Assembly: GCA_031841125.1 (NCBI GenBank)
Contig: CM063110.1
Location: 22,811,626 to 22,875,625, forward strand
Direction: 5' to 3'
DNA: 64,000 nucleotides
DNA from: Acanthococcus lagerstroemiae
Lineage: Eukaryota > Arthropoda > Insecta > Hemiptera > Eriococcidae
Position 1 is the first letter of the stretch, and each line of letters opens with the position of its first letter. Positions 12,898-25,200 of this stretch are shown here, piece after piece. The notes beneath the pieces are model-generated. The model was not told the DNA's origin, made no database searches, and saw nothing but the letters and a program-made list of their open reading frames with translations. The position numbers and the translations under genes were made by a program.

Positions 12898-13680
12898 AAA
12901 TGTTTGAAATTGGGGTGACAAGTCTCCTAAATATTTTTCTTATAAACTAAAAGCGCCATCACAAAATTTTTCAGTTTTTTGAAAAATATAAACCCTTGTC
13001 TCTAGACCCTGTCATTTAATGATCTGTTCATGGCGCGGAACGCTTTTACCACAAGAAATAGGATCGTCTTAATTAACATGTCCTGAAAGTATATAAAATT
13101 GTGTACATTTTCAAAATAATTAAATAAATGAATAGGCCATCAAATTTGATTTTGAAGGTAGTTTTTAGATCCAACCCCCTTAAAGCCCATCAAAGCGGGT
13201 TCCAATTAAATTACTATTGTATAGACATTCTATAAATTAGAATCGCTTTTGGTTGGGCCACAAAGAATCCAATCAAAAAATTACTCTTAAAATTGAGTTA
13301 AGAAATCCGAAAAACGTATAGTTTATTTGGAATCTTCCACCTCGAAACGAAGTGGTTTTCAGGATGGCCGAATGTAAGAAATATTTTGCTTACACCCGTA
13401 TTTTAATATTTCAGGCACTCCTCATTTTCTCGCGAGCTGGTCTTGTTGACATTACAAACGAGTAGGTCAAAAAGAGCAAAACTGCCGGAAGAAACGCCGC
13501 TTCAATACAATCAAATACATGGCCTTTATTTAGCATGAAATCCGTTTCGTGAACCCCAAAAGGATCGCCAAAAAATACTTTCTACATCAAACTCAGCGAC
13601 CTCAAAAATTCGTAAACTGATTACCACACTGAATGACAAAAGAAAAATGACTAAAATTGCAGTTTTTGCGATGCTGTAGA
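12898..13680. other. No feature recognised
   Basis: AT-rich, stop-dense, with no repeats or element ends that I could identify. Confidence 0.5.
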
Positions 13681-13960
13681 CTATCTACAGGGGCACGGGT
13701 TAGTATTTTTCGAAAAATCTGAAATTTGGTTTGGTACTTTCAAGTTACAAGGAGAAGATTCAGAGGAGTCATCTATTGTAAAATTTAAAATTTCATCGGA
13801 AGCAGCACTGCCTGCAGAACTTACCAGTCGTTTCTGTGTTAATATTTTCAGACCACCATAATTTTGTTTTCGTTGAAACATCCCACTCTCATCACCAACT
13901 GTTGTGACTTTGTTTTACAGACTTTAGATGACCGAAACAGCTCAAGTGCGAGTGCATGAG
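13681..13960 (-). mobile_element. Possible copia-type 5' LTR end plus leader, relic
   Basis: On the minus strand a word ending ...AAAGTCACAACA is followed at once by a TTGGTGATGAGAGTGGGA leader, which resembles the primer-binding/leader region of copia-type elements. A 66-codon open frame starts just after it (13881 to 13681). The ...TCATCTAAAGTC...AAAGTCACAACA part resembles ...TCATCTAAAAGTC...AAAGTCATAACA at 14382-14416 on the plus strand. The frame has no recognisable Gag motif. The call rests on the leader wording and on the shared LTR-like end. Confidence 0.35.
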
Positions 13961-14334
13961 CACGATAAAAACATTTGGTCCTTTGGCACAGCCGTTTCGA
14001 AGTTGGGCACGTGTAATACATCGTGAAGTTGGATTCAGGATGCACACTCAAAAATCACATCCACCAATTCAGAATAACAGCAGTAAAAGCTGATACTTCA
14101 GCATACCCACACTATTCATACCCACCTGCACCAGCGTTGTACAAGGGATCGGAGGTGAAGCCACAGCAAAAGCCAGTTCAAGAGACCAGTCGTTCGTTTC
14201 CCATAAGCCGCTTTAACTAATTATTGTATCGTTTTTATTGCCCCCCCCCCATTTTCCATTTTTACACATAATTTTACTTTTCAATTTTCATATTATTTTT
14301 TCTCGCAAAAGCTGAAATTCTTTGAGGGGGAGAT

Positions 14335-14416
14335 TGTTATAGTATAATTTTGTTATTCGTTGAAGCATCTCAGTTTGTTTCTGTCATCTAAAAGTCGGTA
14401 AAATAAAGTCATAACA
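14335..14416 (+). mobile_element. Possible short 3' LTR of a copia-type element
   Basis: A purine tract TTTGAGGGGGAGA (14320-14333) directly precedes TGTTATAG..., and the segment ends ...ATAACA at 14416 after an AATAAA. A polypurine tract next to TGTT...AACA is the usual 3' LTR layout. The short length (82 bp) and the absence of recognisable pol upstream are against a normal element. It may be a truncated LTR. The 65-codon ORF at 14023-14220 is not recognised. Confidence 0.35.
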
Positions 14417-16497
14417 TCATCCAAATAAATTTTTTTCTAAATAACCACCCTAATGAGCCCAATTTTGAGAAGGAGTTTCTTGTTCAACTACTCGATCCTG
14501 CCGAAGATGAATTAATGAGCTTAATTTGATAAATGGTTCCAAAGCATGTTAATGGATTTCAGAAAACATACTGAAACGACCAAAGACGTATCTGAGTCAT
14601 GCTGATTAGAAAAACGGAAGAAGAAAGATCAGAATAGCAACAGGATGGATGGACTAAGATGAATGCCCGGATGGGTAATTGTAAAACACTTTTAGTTAAT
14701 GATCCGGCAATTTAGCTGTACCTCTATTGCTTCGCTCGGGAAATTAGGACGGCATTACAAATTACCAACTTCGAATTTGTGTCAGTTTTAACGTTATACT
14801 TTTGCGTCTCGATAATGTACATCGCGATTGATGAACTCAACATAGTTGAATTTGATGTGAGACTCCTTCTACAAAGCAATTTTATTCTGGAGTCTATAGC
14901 TAAAAATAATTACCAGGCTAAAAGCTAACGGACCCATCTTCAATGCTCAAGTTCCACATACACTCTACTTGTCACCAGAATCGTTAAAAAAATACATTTT
15001 CGACCGTTCCGACCCTACGTACAAAATCATCATTCGGTATAGATGCTGAAGAAAATACATGCCAGCGGGTATCAACGCATCGTTATTTTTCATTTAAAAA
15101 AATCAACCCGCCTTCTAGTCTGAAGTCTTGATTTCGTGTCCTGTTACAGCCCCAATGACGAAAATATAATGAAAAGTAACTTGTCAGCTGTAAGGTGAAC
15201 CGAACCCAGCTCGATCAGGCTATCATTTATCAACTACACCCGAATTTCGTACGATACATTTATTCGAAACGGAAAACCGTGCTATCGAACGTCCTACAGC
15301 GAAATTTGTAATTCTTTGAAGAGCTTTACAATTTCCGTTCGCGGACAGTAACCTGATGATATTACAGAATACGACACTGACAATTTTAAATCGCATTCTC
15401 CTCCGATAAAAATACCTAAACTTCTGAAGAATTCTCTTATATATGAAGTATGTTTAGGTATAAAATTCTTTCCTCGAGCACATTGCAGAAGACGAATCAA
15501 ACTGTGCATATCGACGATGAAATAAAATATTTACCGTGTTCTCTTTTCCGCTTTCATTTGAAAATAGATTTTCGGCTTACGTTCTTCGACTCCACGACCA
15601 TCGGGAAATTTTCTAACGCTGTTTGCAGGGATTATGACTGTAGTGTGATGACACTCAAGTTAATTAATGCCCGCGAAAGGTGGATAAACTTGCACGGCTT
15701 TATCGGCAAACAGAATGCCGCTGTGTTTGCACGTGTCGAAAACGATGAAATATTATGTAGGTACTCCTCCACACGGACACAGTGATAACAGCAATATGAA
15801 CCATCTCCCATTTCGAACCTATAAACGGAGACTCTCATCTAATCTAGCAACACACAAACTATAACTTTAGAAAATGTGTACGATTAATAATTATTCTACG
15901 AGTTCGATAACATGAGGCAACTACAAGGTCACTGATCTTTTGGAAAAGCCGGAGAATAGTTTAAATAGCTACATCTAAATCCCTCCTCCCACAGTCAGAC
16001 TACAACATGAACAGAGCTGTGATTGTGACGACCGTTCACTATTGAACGAAATATCGAACTACTCGAGTGGATGGCAGGGTTGATTGGATCAATACATACA
16101 TTTTTCGAGGAATTTTCCAGATACTACTGTTCAAGCACCAGTTATCTTTTCTGTTTTTTCCTACTCCTCGAAAATATAATTCAATAATGTTACTTTTCGA
16201 CAGGTGAACTTCTAAAATTGGTCATATCTGTGAAACGCTTCAATGAACTAGCTGTAGAGAAAGGGTGCTAAGTATAAAGGACCGCTGTATTCTCATCGCT
16301 ATTAGCACCATCTAGCGGGAAAAACTGAAGCGAAGACTCTTAACACCGCGTAACTACCTTTAGGAATCACCGAATTTACAATAATATAGATAGCTCAGAG
16401 TCATGAAATTATGAAGAAAATATGATTTTTTTCATGTTTCAAATCTTACAAGTAAGAAGATCGCAGATTTTATTTTTGAAATTAATATTCGCACATA
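14417..16497. other. No gene recognised
   Basis: The longest open frame (15450-15785, 111 codons) starts MFRYKILSSSTLQ and has slightly better base composition than its surroundings, but I recognise no domain, signal or membrane segment. There are no element ends and no tRNA-like structures. I leave it uncalled. Confidence 0.5.
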
Positions 16498-17574
16498 AAT
16501 CAAAAGAAAGATAGAACCAATGGGCAACATCGCAAATTAAATGTTATAGATGATTCTTCTACTGAAGATGATATGACTGAGGATGACAATTCCTCGCAAC
16601 CTAAAATGTACGAGCCGCCGCCAATATTTGTCAGTAAGAACAACACAAACGTCTTACTGATGAAAGAAATCATAAATCAACTGGACCTTGAGTCCGGTCC
16701 AGATTTCAAAACAATGACAGATAAAACCTTGAAAATTCAGGCTAAAAATGAAACCAGCTATAGAAAGGTACGTGATCTACTTAATAAAAAGAGTCTAGCT
16801 TATTACACTCACCAACTTAAAAGTGAAAAACCCTACCGAGTTGTTATTCGTGGTTTACACCCTCATACAAAAAAAAAGTGAAATAATTACTGCATTAGCC
16901 GAGATGCATCACAAAGCTCTTGAAGTGGTCAATGCTTCTTTCTATTCGTAAAAAAACAGATTCCAGTAATAGAAACAGTGACAAAGTACTGGTTAACTTG
17001 CCTCTGTTTTTCGTCTCACTTGAGCCTATAATCTGAATAATAAGCAGATATACGAAATTAAGACCTTACTGTACCAACGTATTACAATTGAAGCTCCACA
17101 TAAGAGAAGCGAAACCCCTCAGTGTAAGAACTGCCAGCAGTTCGGACACACACGCACCTACTGCAAAAGAACACCCAAGTGCGTGAAATGTGGAGAAAAT
17201 CACCGTACATAAATGTCAAAAGACCAAAAAAACAAAAGCCAAATGTGCTAACTATTCTGGCAACCATACTGCTAATTGGAAAGGTTGTAAAACTTACCAA
17301 CAAGGCTCAAAGAGAATTTAGTCCTAAAACAATCACAGCAGTTGACAGAATCCGTGAAAATGTTGTACCAGAAACACCCACCTCAGGAAAATCTTTTGCA
17401 GCAATAACCAAAGCCACTCATTCATCAAATCAGGATGGACAATCGAACACTTTCCAGCCTTCTCCACCGCATGATATGATTCTAAACCTACTCCACAGCA
17501 TCCAGCAAAGTGTTGCAAATCTAGATCTCCGCCTGATGAAGTTCGAAGCAGCACAACACCCTTATTCCAGGTAA
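16498..17574 (+). pseudogene. Jockey-like ORF1 (Gag-like, zinc knuckle), frameshifted
   Basis: The first block (16498-16881) has a charged leader, then PPPIFV and a segment ending RVVIRGLHPHTKK, the typical region preceding the knuckles (PRE_C2HC type). After a frameshift near 16880, a second frame holds a CCHC knuckle (C at 17123 and 17132, pattern CX2CX4HX4C). A second knuckle follows (CVKCGENH near 17180), then a stop where translation should continue. The third knuckle region (near 17248-17290) reads CANYSGNHTANWKGC, with Tyr in place of an expected Cys. The last block (about 17293-17574) is the proline-rich tail. The protein would bind element RNA. It ends one base before the ORF2 start, a tight spacing usual for this clade. 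Confidence 0.8.
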
Positions 17575-20233
17575 ATGGCTACCTCCCTTAGAGTGGCCAC
17601 CTGGAACGCAAATGGACTCATCCAAAATAAGCTTGAACTTGAAAACTTTTTTCATCAGGAGAAAATCGATGTGATGCTTGTTTCTGAAACCCACTTCACC
17701 AACAAAACAGTTCTTCGAATTCGCAGTTACAGACTTTACTCTACTCAACATCCCTCCGACAAAGCTCGTGGTGGAGCAGATGTACTAATTTGGCACAATA
17801 TCAAGCATTTTGAAGCCGACAAATGTTCAAAATAGTATCTGCAGGCTGCAACTGTGACAATTTCTCTCCCCTGGCGCCAACTGAATCTATCTGCAGTCTA
17901 CTGTCTATCAACCAGCAACAATTTGCTGACTTCAATTCTCTTGGCAGTCATTATATTGTGGGAGGTGACTTCAACTCAAAACATACCTACTGGGGATCGC
18001 GACTAACCTCACCCAAAGGTCGACAGCTGTTTCAAGCACTCAATATTACTCAGTGTACTCCAATCTCAACTGGGAAGCCTACTTATTGGCTTTCCTATCA
18101 CACACGGCGGCCAGATCTACTTGATTTTTTCCTGGTCAAAGGTATCCTTACAGACCAACTATCTACTGAAGATCTTGCAGATTTATCATCCGACCACATT
18201 CCAGTATTACTGACAGTAGCTTCTGGTCCAATTTTCTCTAAACTTAAAACCAACCCAGCGTCCAAGTATACTGACTGGAACCTCTATCGACAGATCTTGA
18301 ATGATAATATCAACTTAGAGGTTCTGCTACACACAGAATCAGAAATCGAAGAAGCAGCTGAACGATTTGATGCTCTTCTTATATCATCAACACAATCAGC
18401 AACCCCAAAATTTGGGCCTGCAAAATCAACGCTAACTTATCCTTTAGAAATTCGGGAACTTGTTAGAGAAAAAAAAGAAAAGCTCGTCGTAGTTGGCAAA
18501 AAAATAGAACTCCAGCCAACAAAAGTATCTTCAATAGCCTCTGTAAAAAAACTGCATTCAAAAATCCAGGAAATTTGTAACAGTTCTTTTCAACAGTACA
18601 TTATCACCAACAGAAACCTCCGATTATTCTCTCTGGAAGGCTACAAGAAGAATCAAGCGCCCCATACAACACATCTCACCACTTCGCACTTCCTCTGGGC
18701 CCGCAGTGATGAAGAAAAAGCTACAGTTTTCGCTGAATACTTAGCCCAAAGTTTCAACTAAATCCTACTACATCTGCAGTTGATTTAACCCTACCACCTC
18801 CAGACTACTCTGACTCCACTTCTATACAATCAATTAAACCAATAGAAATAGCTCGCGAAATCATTCACCTCAAATCTAAGAAAGCTCCTGGATACGACAA
18901 TATCACCGCTCCCATACTTAAAGAACTACCTAAGAAAGGTCTTGTTCTTCTCACATTATATTCAATGCTGCTCTGCGCCTACATTACATATCATCATCGC
19001 GGGAAAAAACTGAAGTCATACTAGTATTAAGACCAGGGAAGCCTTCAGATCTGGCTGCTTCATACCGGCCAATTTCGTTATTACCTATCATATCCAAGCT
19101 ATTAGAGAAACTGTTTCTTAAAAGATTGAAACCTGTACTCGAAGAATTTCACCTATTCCTAATGAACAATATGGTTTTAGAGAACGTCATTCAAATATAG
19201 AACAAGTTCACCGTATCACTGCGGTAATTGGAAAAGCCTTGGAATCCAAAGAATACCTACACTGTTCTGCAGCATTTCTGGACTTAGCACAAGCTTTTGA
19301 TTGGGTTTGGCATCCTGGACTTTTATACAAACTCCAGCTTCACCTACCAGCCGCTTACTCAACCCTACTGCACTCCTACCGCTCAGATCGAGTATTTAGA
19401 GTCCGATACGCATCAGCGATTACAACTTGGTACCTCATATACTAGCGGGAGTTCCTCAGGGCAGCGTCTTAGGACCAGTTCTCTACCTTATCTACGTTCA
19501 CGACCTACCTCAGCTGCCCGGTAATACCACAGCCCTCTTCGCCGATGATACAGCTATCTTGTCTACTACCCCTTCTCAAGATCAGGCTACAACTAACTTG
19601 CAGACCTCACTTGATTCTGTTTTTCAGTGGACCCAGAAATTGAGAATTCGCCTCAATTCCGACAAATCTATGCATGTGAACTTTACTCTCCGTCAAATTA
19701 CTCCCATACCAGTTTACCTGGAGAGTAAAATTATTCCTCGAACTGACTCTGCCAAATAGCTGGGTATGTACCTAAATAGTCGATTAAGCTGGACAGTGCA
19801 TGTAAAAATGAAAAGGCAACAAATGAAAGATCGTATGCGCTCCCTATACTGGCTACTTGGAAAAAACTCACAACTAGATCTCTCCTCCAAACGATTACTA
19901 CAAATATATCTGACTATTGTGAAACTAATCTGGACCTATGGCTGCTCCCTCTGGGGCTGTGCCAGCCAGTCTAACATCGCTATCATTGAAAGAGGCCAGA
20001 ATATAGCCCTGAGAACAATAGTCCACGCTTATCGTTTTGAAAGAAACGAGGATATCCGCCGCGATCTACAGATGCCAACAGTTGAACAAGAAATTTACCG
20101 CTTTGCTGCAAAATATGAAGCTAGGCTGCTCAATCATTCTAATATTACTGCTCTTTCCTTACTTGACAATAATGAGGCACTTAAGACGATTAAAAGATCT
20201 AAGCCATTTGATTTAGTTACAAGATTTTCATGA
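17575..20233 (+). pseudogene. Jockey-like ORF2 (endonuclease + reverse transcriptase), broken
   Basis: The start MATSLRVATWNANGL carries the first endonuclease motif, and ETHF follows near 17686. After a frame change around 17830 come GGDFN (17961-17975), WGS, RPDLLDFF and SSDH (near 18186), which are the catalytic and metal-binding motifs of the APE-type domain. The reverse transcriptase begins about 18870 (KAPGYDNI), continues with SYRPISLL (near 19060) and AFLDLAQAFDWVWH (near 19272), then GVPQGSVLGP (19447), and the catalytic FADDT (19538-19552). A stop at 19757-19759 splits off the thumb (19766-20233), which ends ...FDLVTRFS. Frame breaks lie near 17835-17930, 18760, 18960-19020, 19150-19200, 19430 and 19757. 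No RNase H motifs are seen. Confidence 0.88.
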
Positions 20234-20653
20234 TTCTTGATTACTTCTATTTTTTTTTATTGTTATTGTTTCTCAAATAGTTCTATTTAGTGTTTGTTTA
20301 CTTAATTTCCTTACTTCCTTACCTTATTGTTTATCTTTGTTTTTCTTTCTTCACCCTCACTATTGTTTCTTTTTTCAAACGACTAAGAAATTTAATTGTA
20401 AATCTTCTTTAGTTTTCTCGTGCTCACCATAAGAAAAATGTTTGTAAATGCCCAATGGCAGCTTCAAATAAAAAAAGTTATATAAAAAAAAATAGTATCA
20501 TGATATAGATTTCATTTGAAAATTGGTTCGTATAGCAATTCTTTTTAATATTGTGTATATGAAGTGCGTGCCATGTGCTGGCACTCCTGAATCGCATCCC
20601 CTTCCCAAGGTAGGAGGATCTTCATCGGTGTATCACGTGGAAATTCCAGGAGC

Positions 20654-21388
20654 ATGGACGACTCCTGTAGCAACATGTTCGACGCTCGGTCGAGCCGTCG
20701 TGGCGTGCTCTTCGAAGGTCCGCGAGCCTCCGTATGCCTTACCCAAGGGGTTTTAAAGGCATTTGCAGAAAAATGTAACCGCTTCCTTCGTCGTCACCAT
20801 CAGCGGAGGGGACGAAACAACGGATGGGCGGGAGAATCCTCGCAGCAGTACCAGCAGGCTCGTCGTACGCTCAAGACAGCCATACGATAGAGTAAGAAGG
20901 CAGTCTGGGAGGAACTGCGGCAGGAAGCGGACAACGATCCATTCGGCAAGCCGTACAGAGTGGCGAAGAAGAAAGCTGGGGGGCCGTCGGTCACGAGCCG
21001 TACGGAGCCAGGAGTGTTGCAGCAGGTCGTGGAGGAACTGTTTCCGCAGCGCTCACCACTACCGGCATCGTCTGACGAGGTGCCGGGGGAGTTCCGTCTA
21101 CTGAGCACTGGAGAAGTGGACAACGTTATCGACCGGATCCGGATGAAGAAGAGGAAGGCGCCAAGCCCGGACATGATCCCGAACGTCGTGTGGGAGGCAG
21201 TTCATCAAGCGGATCCGTCCCTTCTGACCGACGTGTTCAACCGAGTGTTACAGGAGGGGACATTTCCGAGCCGATGGAAGACGGCGCGGTTGGCCATCAT
21301 CAAGAAGCCGGGGAAAGCAGGTGCGTCATGCGTACTGAATCGTTTCGTCAAAAGCGGTAGGCGTGCTTGCGCGCTTACCACCGATTGA
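20654..21388 (+). pseudogene. R1-like reverse transcriptase, N-terminal part
   Basis: One frame reads RRHHQRRGRNNGWAG, then ARRTLKTAIR and a stop (20888-20890), then SKKAVWEELRQEADNDPFGK, PYRVAKKKAGGP, and after about 90 residues RMKKRKAPSPDMIPN and FPSRWKTARLAIIKKPGK. The 'WEEL...DPFGKPYRV' linker and the 'K(K)APGPDG'-like fingers motif are typical of the R1 clade. At about 21325 the frame leaves known RT sequence (catalytic FADD palm missing) and runs into unrelated residues before a stop. The palm and thumb are therefore deleted. Confidence 0.75.
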
Positions 21389-21860
21389 GCTGAAGGTCGA
21401 CGAGATGGCGCCGAGGTTTACAACGCGCAGAAGACGGCGAGGACGCGACATCCGCGCGAAGCGTGGCATTCAGTTGACCACGCTCCAGAAATGGAAAGAC
21501 AGGCTCGCTCATTCTTCCAAAGGCAAATGGACCAGAGGGCTGATTCGTGACATCGACCAGTGGATGGGTAGGAAGCACGACAATCTGAACTTCCACCTGA
21601 CCCAAGTCTTGAGCGGTCACGGGTGATTTGGCACGTACCGGCATCTGATGGGGATAACGCCGAGCGCACACACTGCGGACGAGGAGCGGAGGATACACCA
21701 TGGCACACCCTATTCAAGTGCGAGGCCTGGGAGCAAGAACAGCATGAGGCTGTACCGATTGATCCCGGAGAAGAGGAGGAGGACGACGACGGCGTGATCG
21801 GCCGCCTTGAGCCGGACACTCTGGTCCCGGGGATGCTGAGGAGCCGAAGCGGATGAAACC
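21372..21860 (+). pseudogene. R1-like ORF2 C-terminal region after the deletion
   Basis: The frame from about 21366 reads LARLPPIELKVDEMA, then WTRGLIRDIDQWMGRKH, NFHLTQVLSGHG and a stop at 21626. After a frameshift it continues as HCGRGAEDTPWHTLFKCEAW, the C/H cluster normally found at the end of R1/I-type ORF2 proteins (one expected Cys appears to be Arg). This block follows directly on the truncated N-terminal RT block, which shows that roughly the palm-to-thumb region has been lost. Confidence 0.75.
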
Positions 21861-22206
21861 GGGTGTCGGCCATCATGAGAAAGAAGACGGAGACAGCATG
21901 GTCGAGAGCTCGCCCGTAGGCAAGAGCTGGAGCGGAGAGTGAAGAGGCACTGCGTTCGGCTGTGGAGGACCTGAATTCCAGGCGAGCGCTTAGGGAGCGC
22001 GGACCTCGGTCAGTAGGGAACTCTACGGTGGCCTTGGCAGGACGCGCGCACCGTTGCGGCACGGGGAAATGGGGGCTCGAGCCCGGCCCTAAAGCGTCCC
22101 TCCGGCTACTGATGCGACACTTGAAAGGGTGATTTCCAGGGCCGGGGTGTGGTGTCATAGGGGCCACAATGGCATGCGTGCATCGCCATACGTCCCACCA
22201 CATCAT

Positions 22207-25200
22207 ATGAATCGTATATTTCAGAAACCACGAAGTCCAAAAAGCTCAACTTCTCGGGAACAAAATAAAACAGTTTACAGCCTTCTAACGAGGTCTCTGC
22301 GGAAAAAATTGCACGACACTCAATGCATTAGTATTGAGTAGACATTGTCACAAAAATTTCGGCACATTTACGCAATATCTGCCTGTCGTTGTGGGCAGAT
22401 TTTCAATGTGCTGGACTTATGTGGTTCCTGCACTACATGATTGATTCGCATCGTAGCTAATACTGTTCACCGCCTAGACTTGCGTTAATTTGTTTGTATC
22501 TCGCGTAAATGCGTGTTTTATTTCATAATAACTCAGAGTTCCGGGCTCTAGAAGCCTTAAAAAGGAACTAATTGTTAATGATTTAATGAAATCGTAATAA
22601 ATTTATTTCAACTCCAGCGGCGAAATTTGATTTTCAGTTCGGGGGAAGGGGGAAGGAAAATTTGCCGACAATATTTTTTAATAATTCGCTGACAAAATTT
22701 TTTTTTTTTTTAAATTTGCCGATTTTTTTCACAAAAATATTTTTTAGTTGAAAAAGAAATAAATAAACAAACAAACAAACAAACGTTCTTAGAAAACGAA
22801 AAATTCAAATGAACAGTTTCAAAATTTGCCAACTGCCAAATTATTCGGGGCGTTTCACCCCCTCCCCCCCATAGTTTCGTACTTACAGATGCAGATTGAA
22901 ACCTTATCCCCCAAGCAATCACATTTGCGCACATGAATGACAACAATGATTACAATATGATACAATCGTACAATGTGCTTGGTTGAAAATCTGAAATTCA
23001 AGTAATTCTTCACTAGTATCGTTATTCTGCATAATATAGTATGTAGAGTAAATGTAAAAAAACTTTATTATTGTACACAAGTTATTCTACGTTATTCTAC
23101 GTAAGTATTATTTTACCGTAGATAGACTTGTGTAAATTTAGTACAATCCTGCCCAAAAGTCCAGAACTTTTTAACTACTGTAAAGTGGTGTTGAAAAGGG
23201 TGATGTAGAACATTCACAACTTTGCACAGTTAGAGCTGCTATTTGAAATTATTTTGATGACAACGCACACATTACGTGCAATACCTCTTCGAGATCTGCA
23301 TTTACTTTAAATGTGGACCCAAGAAATGAGTAAATTCCCGAATTTAATTTTTCATGTAATTTTTCTTTTAGGATGGAGGCGCAATATCCCAAATTTAAAT
23401 TTATAACCAATTCTGGCAACACAGAGGCATTATGTGGTAATGTAGGTAGTAGGTACTACCTCATAATAAGTAGGTAGTCGATTATTATGCAGGTAAGTAC
23501 TTCGGCCTTTCATGTTATATATTTCAAGCGCGTCTTCTTTTAGGCTGACAAATTCCAAAATCACTTTAAAGACATCTACTCTAAATTCATGGGCATATCG
23601 GGTATAAAGGTCTCCTTCGAAATTCCGCAGTATTTCAAGTCGAAATTCCGCCGCCGTCGAATTTCACCACGTTCTAATATTACCACGTCTCCCGATTTAG
23701 TGCGTTAAAGGTTTCGCAGTAGGCGTAGTGGTTACTCAGTACCTTCTAAATGAAATAAAAAAGAAACAGTTTATCATACCTTACGTTCGTAAATAGCAAT
23801 TAAGATTGAAAGAAAGCTGAAAAAAAATAAATAAATAAAAAGGGAAAAACGCTAAAAACTTAAGGGATTATCCATCACTCCTGTCGGATCGACAAATGTA
23901 TCGCTGACTAAAAAAAAATTGCTAATGAAGCTTTACTGCTTTTAAAAGATAATTACTTAGTTCGCAAATAAAGGAAATATTTTCGACGAATTTGGTTACG
24001 ACTGTGGCAGTTCTTTTTTGGATTTGTAAGCAAAATAATTTCGCGACGTAAATACATAATATTTGAATGCAAATTAGGGGGCAAAAGGGTACCTTTTAGT
24101 CCTGACGTTTGAATTTTTTAAATCATAGCGCGAATAATATCACTCCTGAGTGTTATATTTCGGTTCAGTTTGGTTATACCGCCATGATGATATTATAGTC
24201 ATGCACGAACGCATACACTCAGAATAAATTGCCTAGTTAATGTGTACAGGAGCTTGTATAATATGCACAACAGCGTGTTATTTTCCACAGTCGAATACCT
24301 CATGCTTAAGGTGACTCGAAATTTTTCATTCTTGAATTTTTATTGCAGCGATTGTAATACATACAGAAACAGCTGAAGAATCATAACAGATCAATCGGAT
24401 TAAAGATGTACGAGTCAGTAGCTGTTAGAATCTGATTTTCAAAATTCATTCTCTAGTCGAACAGATTTTTAGCAGCGCCATATCTAACTTCATTCAGCAC
24501 TTCTAAAATTTTCATCGATTTACATAAGTAGACTGAAAAAACACTTCTCCAAATGTTGCATTTGAAGTGCACCATCTTGTGATGTCAATTGGGGTGACTT
24601 AGTCCATTAACATGTACGGGAAATTTTCGATCCCCACGACTGGAGGGACAAAGATACAATACACTGAAGTTATACTTCCTGCCCACCGGCTTGATAGAGC
24701 TGGAAAATTTTTATTAAAAGAAAATAAATAAATACAAACGCGCCGTTTGCATTAAGAAATTATGAAACTGATAAATAGTATTGGGAGTCGAAAGAACTGG
24801 ATCTTCCTGTGGGATTACCAGACAGATATAATCAAATAAGAGCCCGAATCTGGAGTCAAAAATGGCAATTATTTAAATTTTTTCCAATAACTTTTGAAGA
24901 AGCTATAACAAGAACTATCATTGGATATGGCAATTTATGAGGGGAGTGTGCTCTAGAGTACGGTATAAAGAAATACTCGCGAAATGGCTTAGTAACCGAA
25001 GAAGAAAATTTTGAATTTATCATTTCCCCATATACTAGCTTTCAGATGTTTTAAGAAAATGAACTCCAACGACAGAACCCCATAATTTGCATGAAAAACT
25101 TACGGGTATGTTTCGGTATAACTGTAAATAAAAACGTGATCCATTTAAATGGAGTGGTGAAGGCCGCGGATTTATTCAGTAATAATAACATCAAAATTAT

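Larger units (their letters stand above)
16498..20493 (+). mobile_element. Jockey-like non-LTR retrotransposon, near full length, dead
   Basis: The order is ORF1 (nucleic-acid-binding Gag-like, CCHC knuckles), ORF2 (apurinic-type endonuclease, then reverse transcriptase), a short T-rich 3' UTR, and an A-rich end (TTATATAAAAAAAAA near 20478-20493). ORF1 with three knuckles and an ORF2 without an RNase H domain fit the Jockey clade. The body is broken by at least five frameshifts or stops, so it cannot move. No promoter-bearing 5' UTR is recognisable: the reading frame is closed by a stop near 16483, so the 5' end is either truncated or eroded. I could not find a target-site duplication. Confidence 0.85.
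20560..22206 (+). mobile_element. R1-like LINE with internal deletion, 3' end intact
   Basis: GC rises sharply here compared with the flanks, as expected for a foreign insertion. The 5' side is truncated; the remnant holds the stretch before the RT and the start of the RT, then jumps to the C-terminal region and a 3' UTR ending CCACATCAT (22206). The same 3' UTR occurs alone at 63401-63616 and, inverted, at 11442-11535, which confirms the 3' terminus. R1 elements classically insert in 28S rDNA; nothing around this copy looks like rDNA, so this is a dispersed relative. Confidence 0.75.

Noticed and set aside
15450..15785. 111-codon ORF as a gene
   Set aside because: No recognisable domain, and an overlapping ORF exists on the other strand. 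Left as unknown.
20523..20756. N-terminal coding part of the R1-like LINE
   Set aside because: This frame has no LINE motif. The recognisable LINE frame starts in a different phase at about 20654.
23075..23150. Small inverted repeat around ACAAGTTATTCTACG
   Set aside because: Pairing is broken by large unequal gaps and no duplication is seen. Only a 10-bp tandem duplication is clear.
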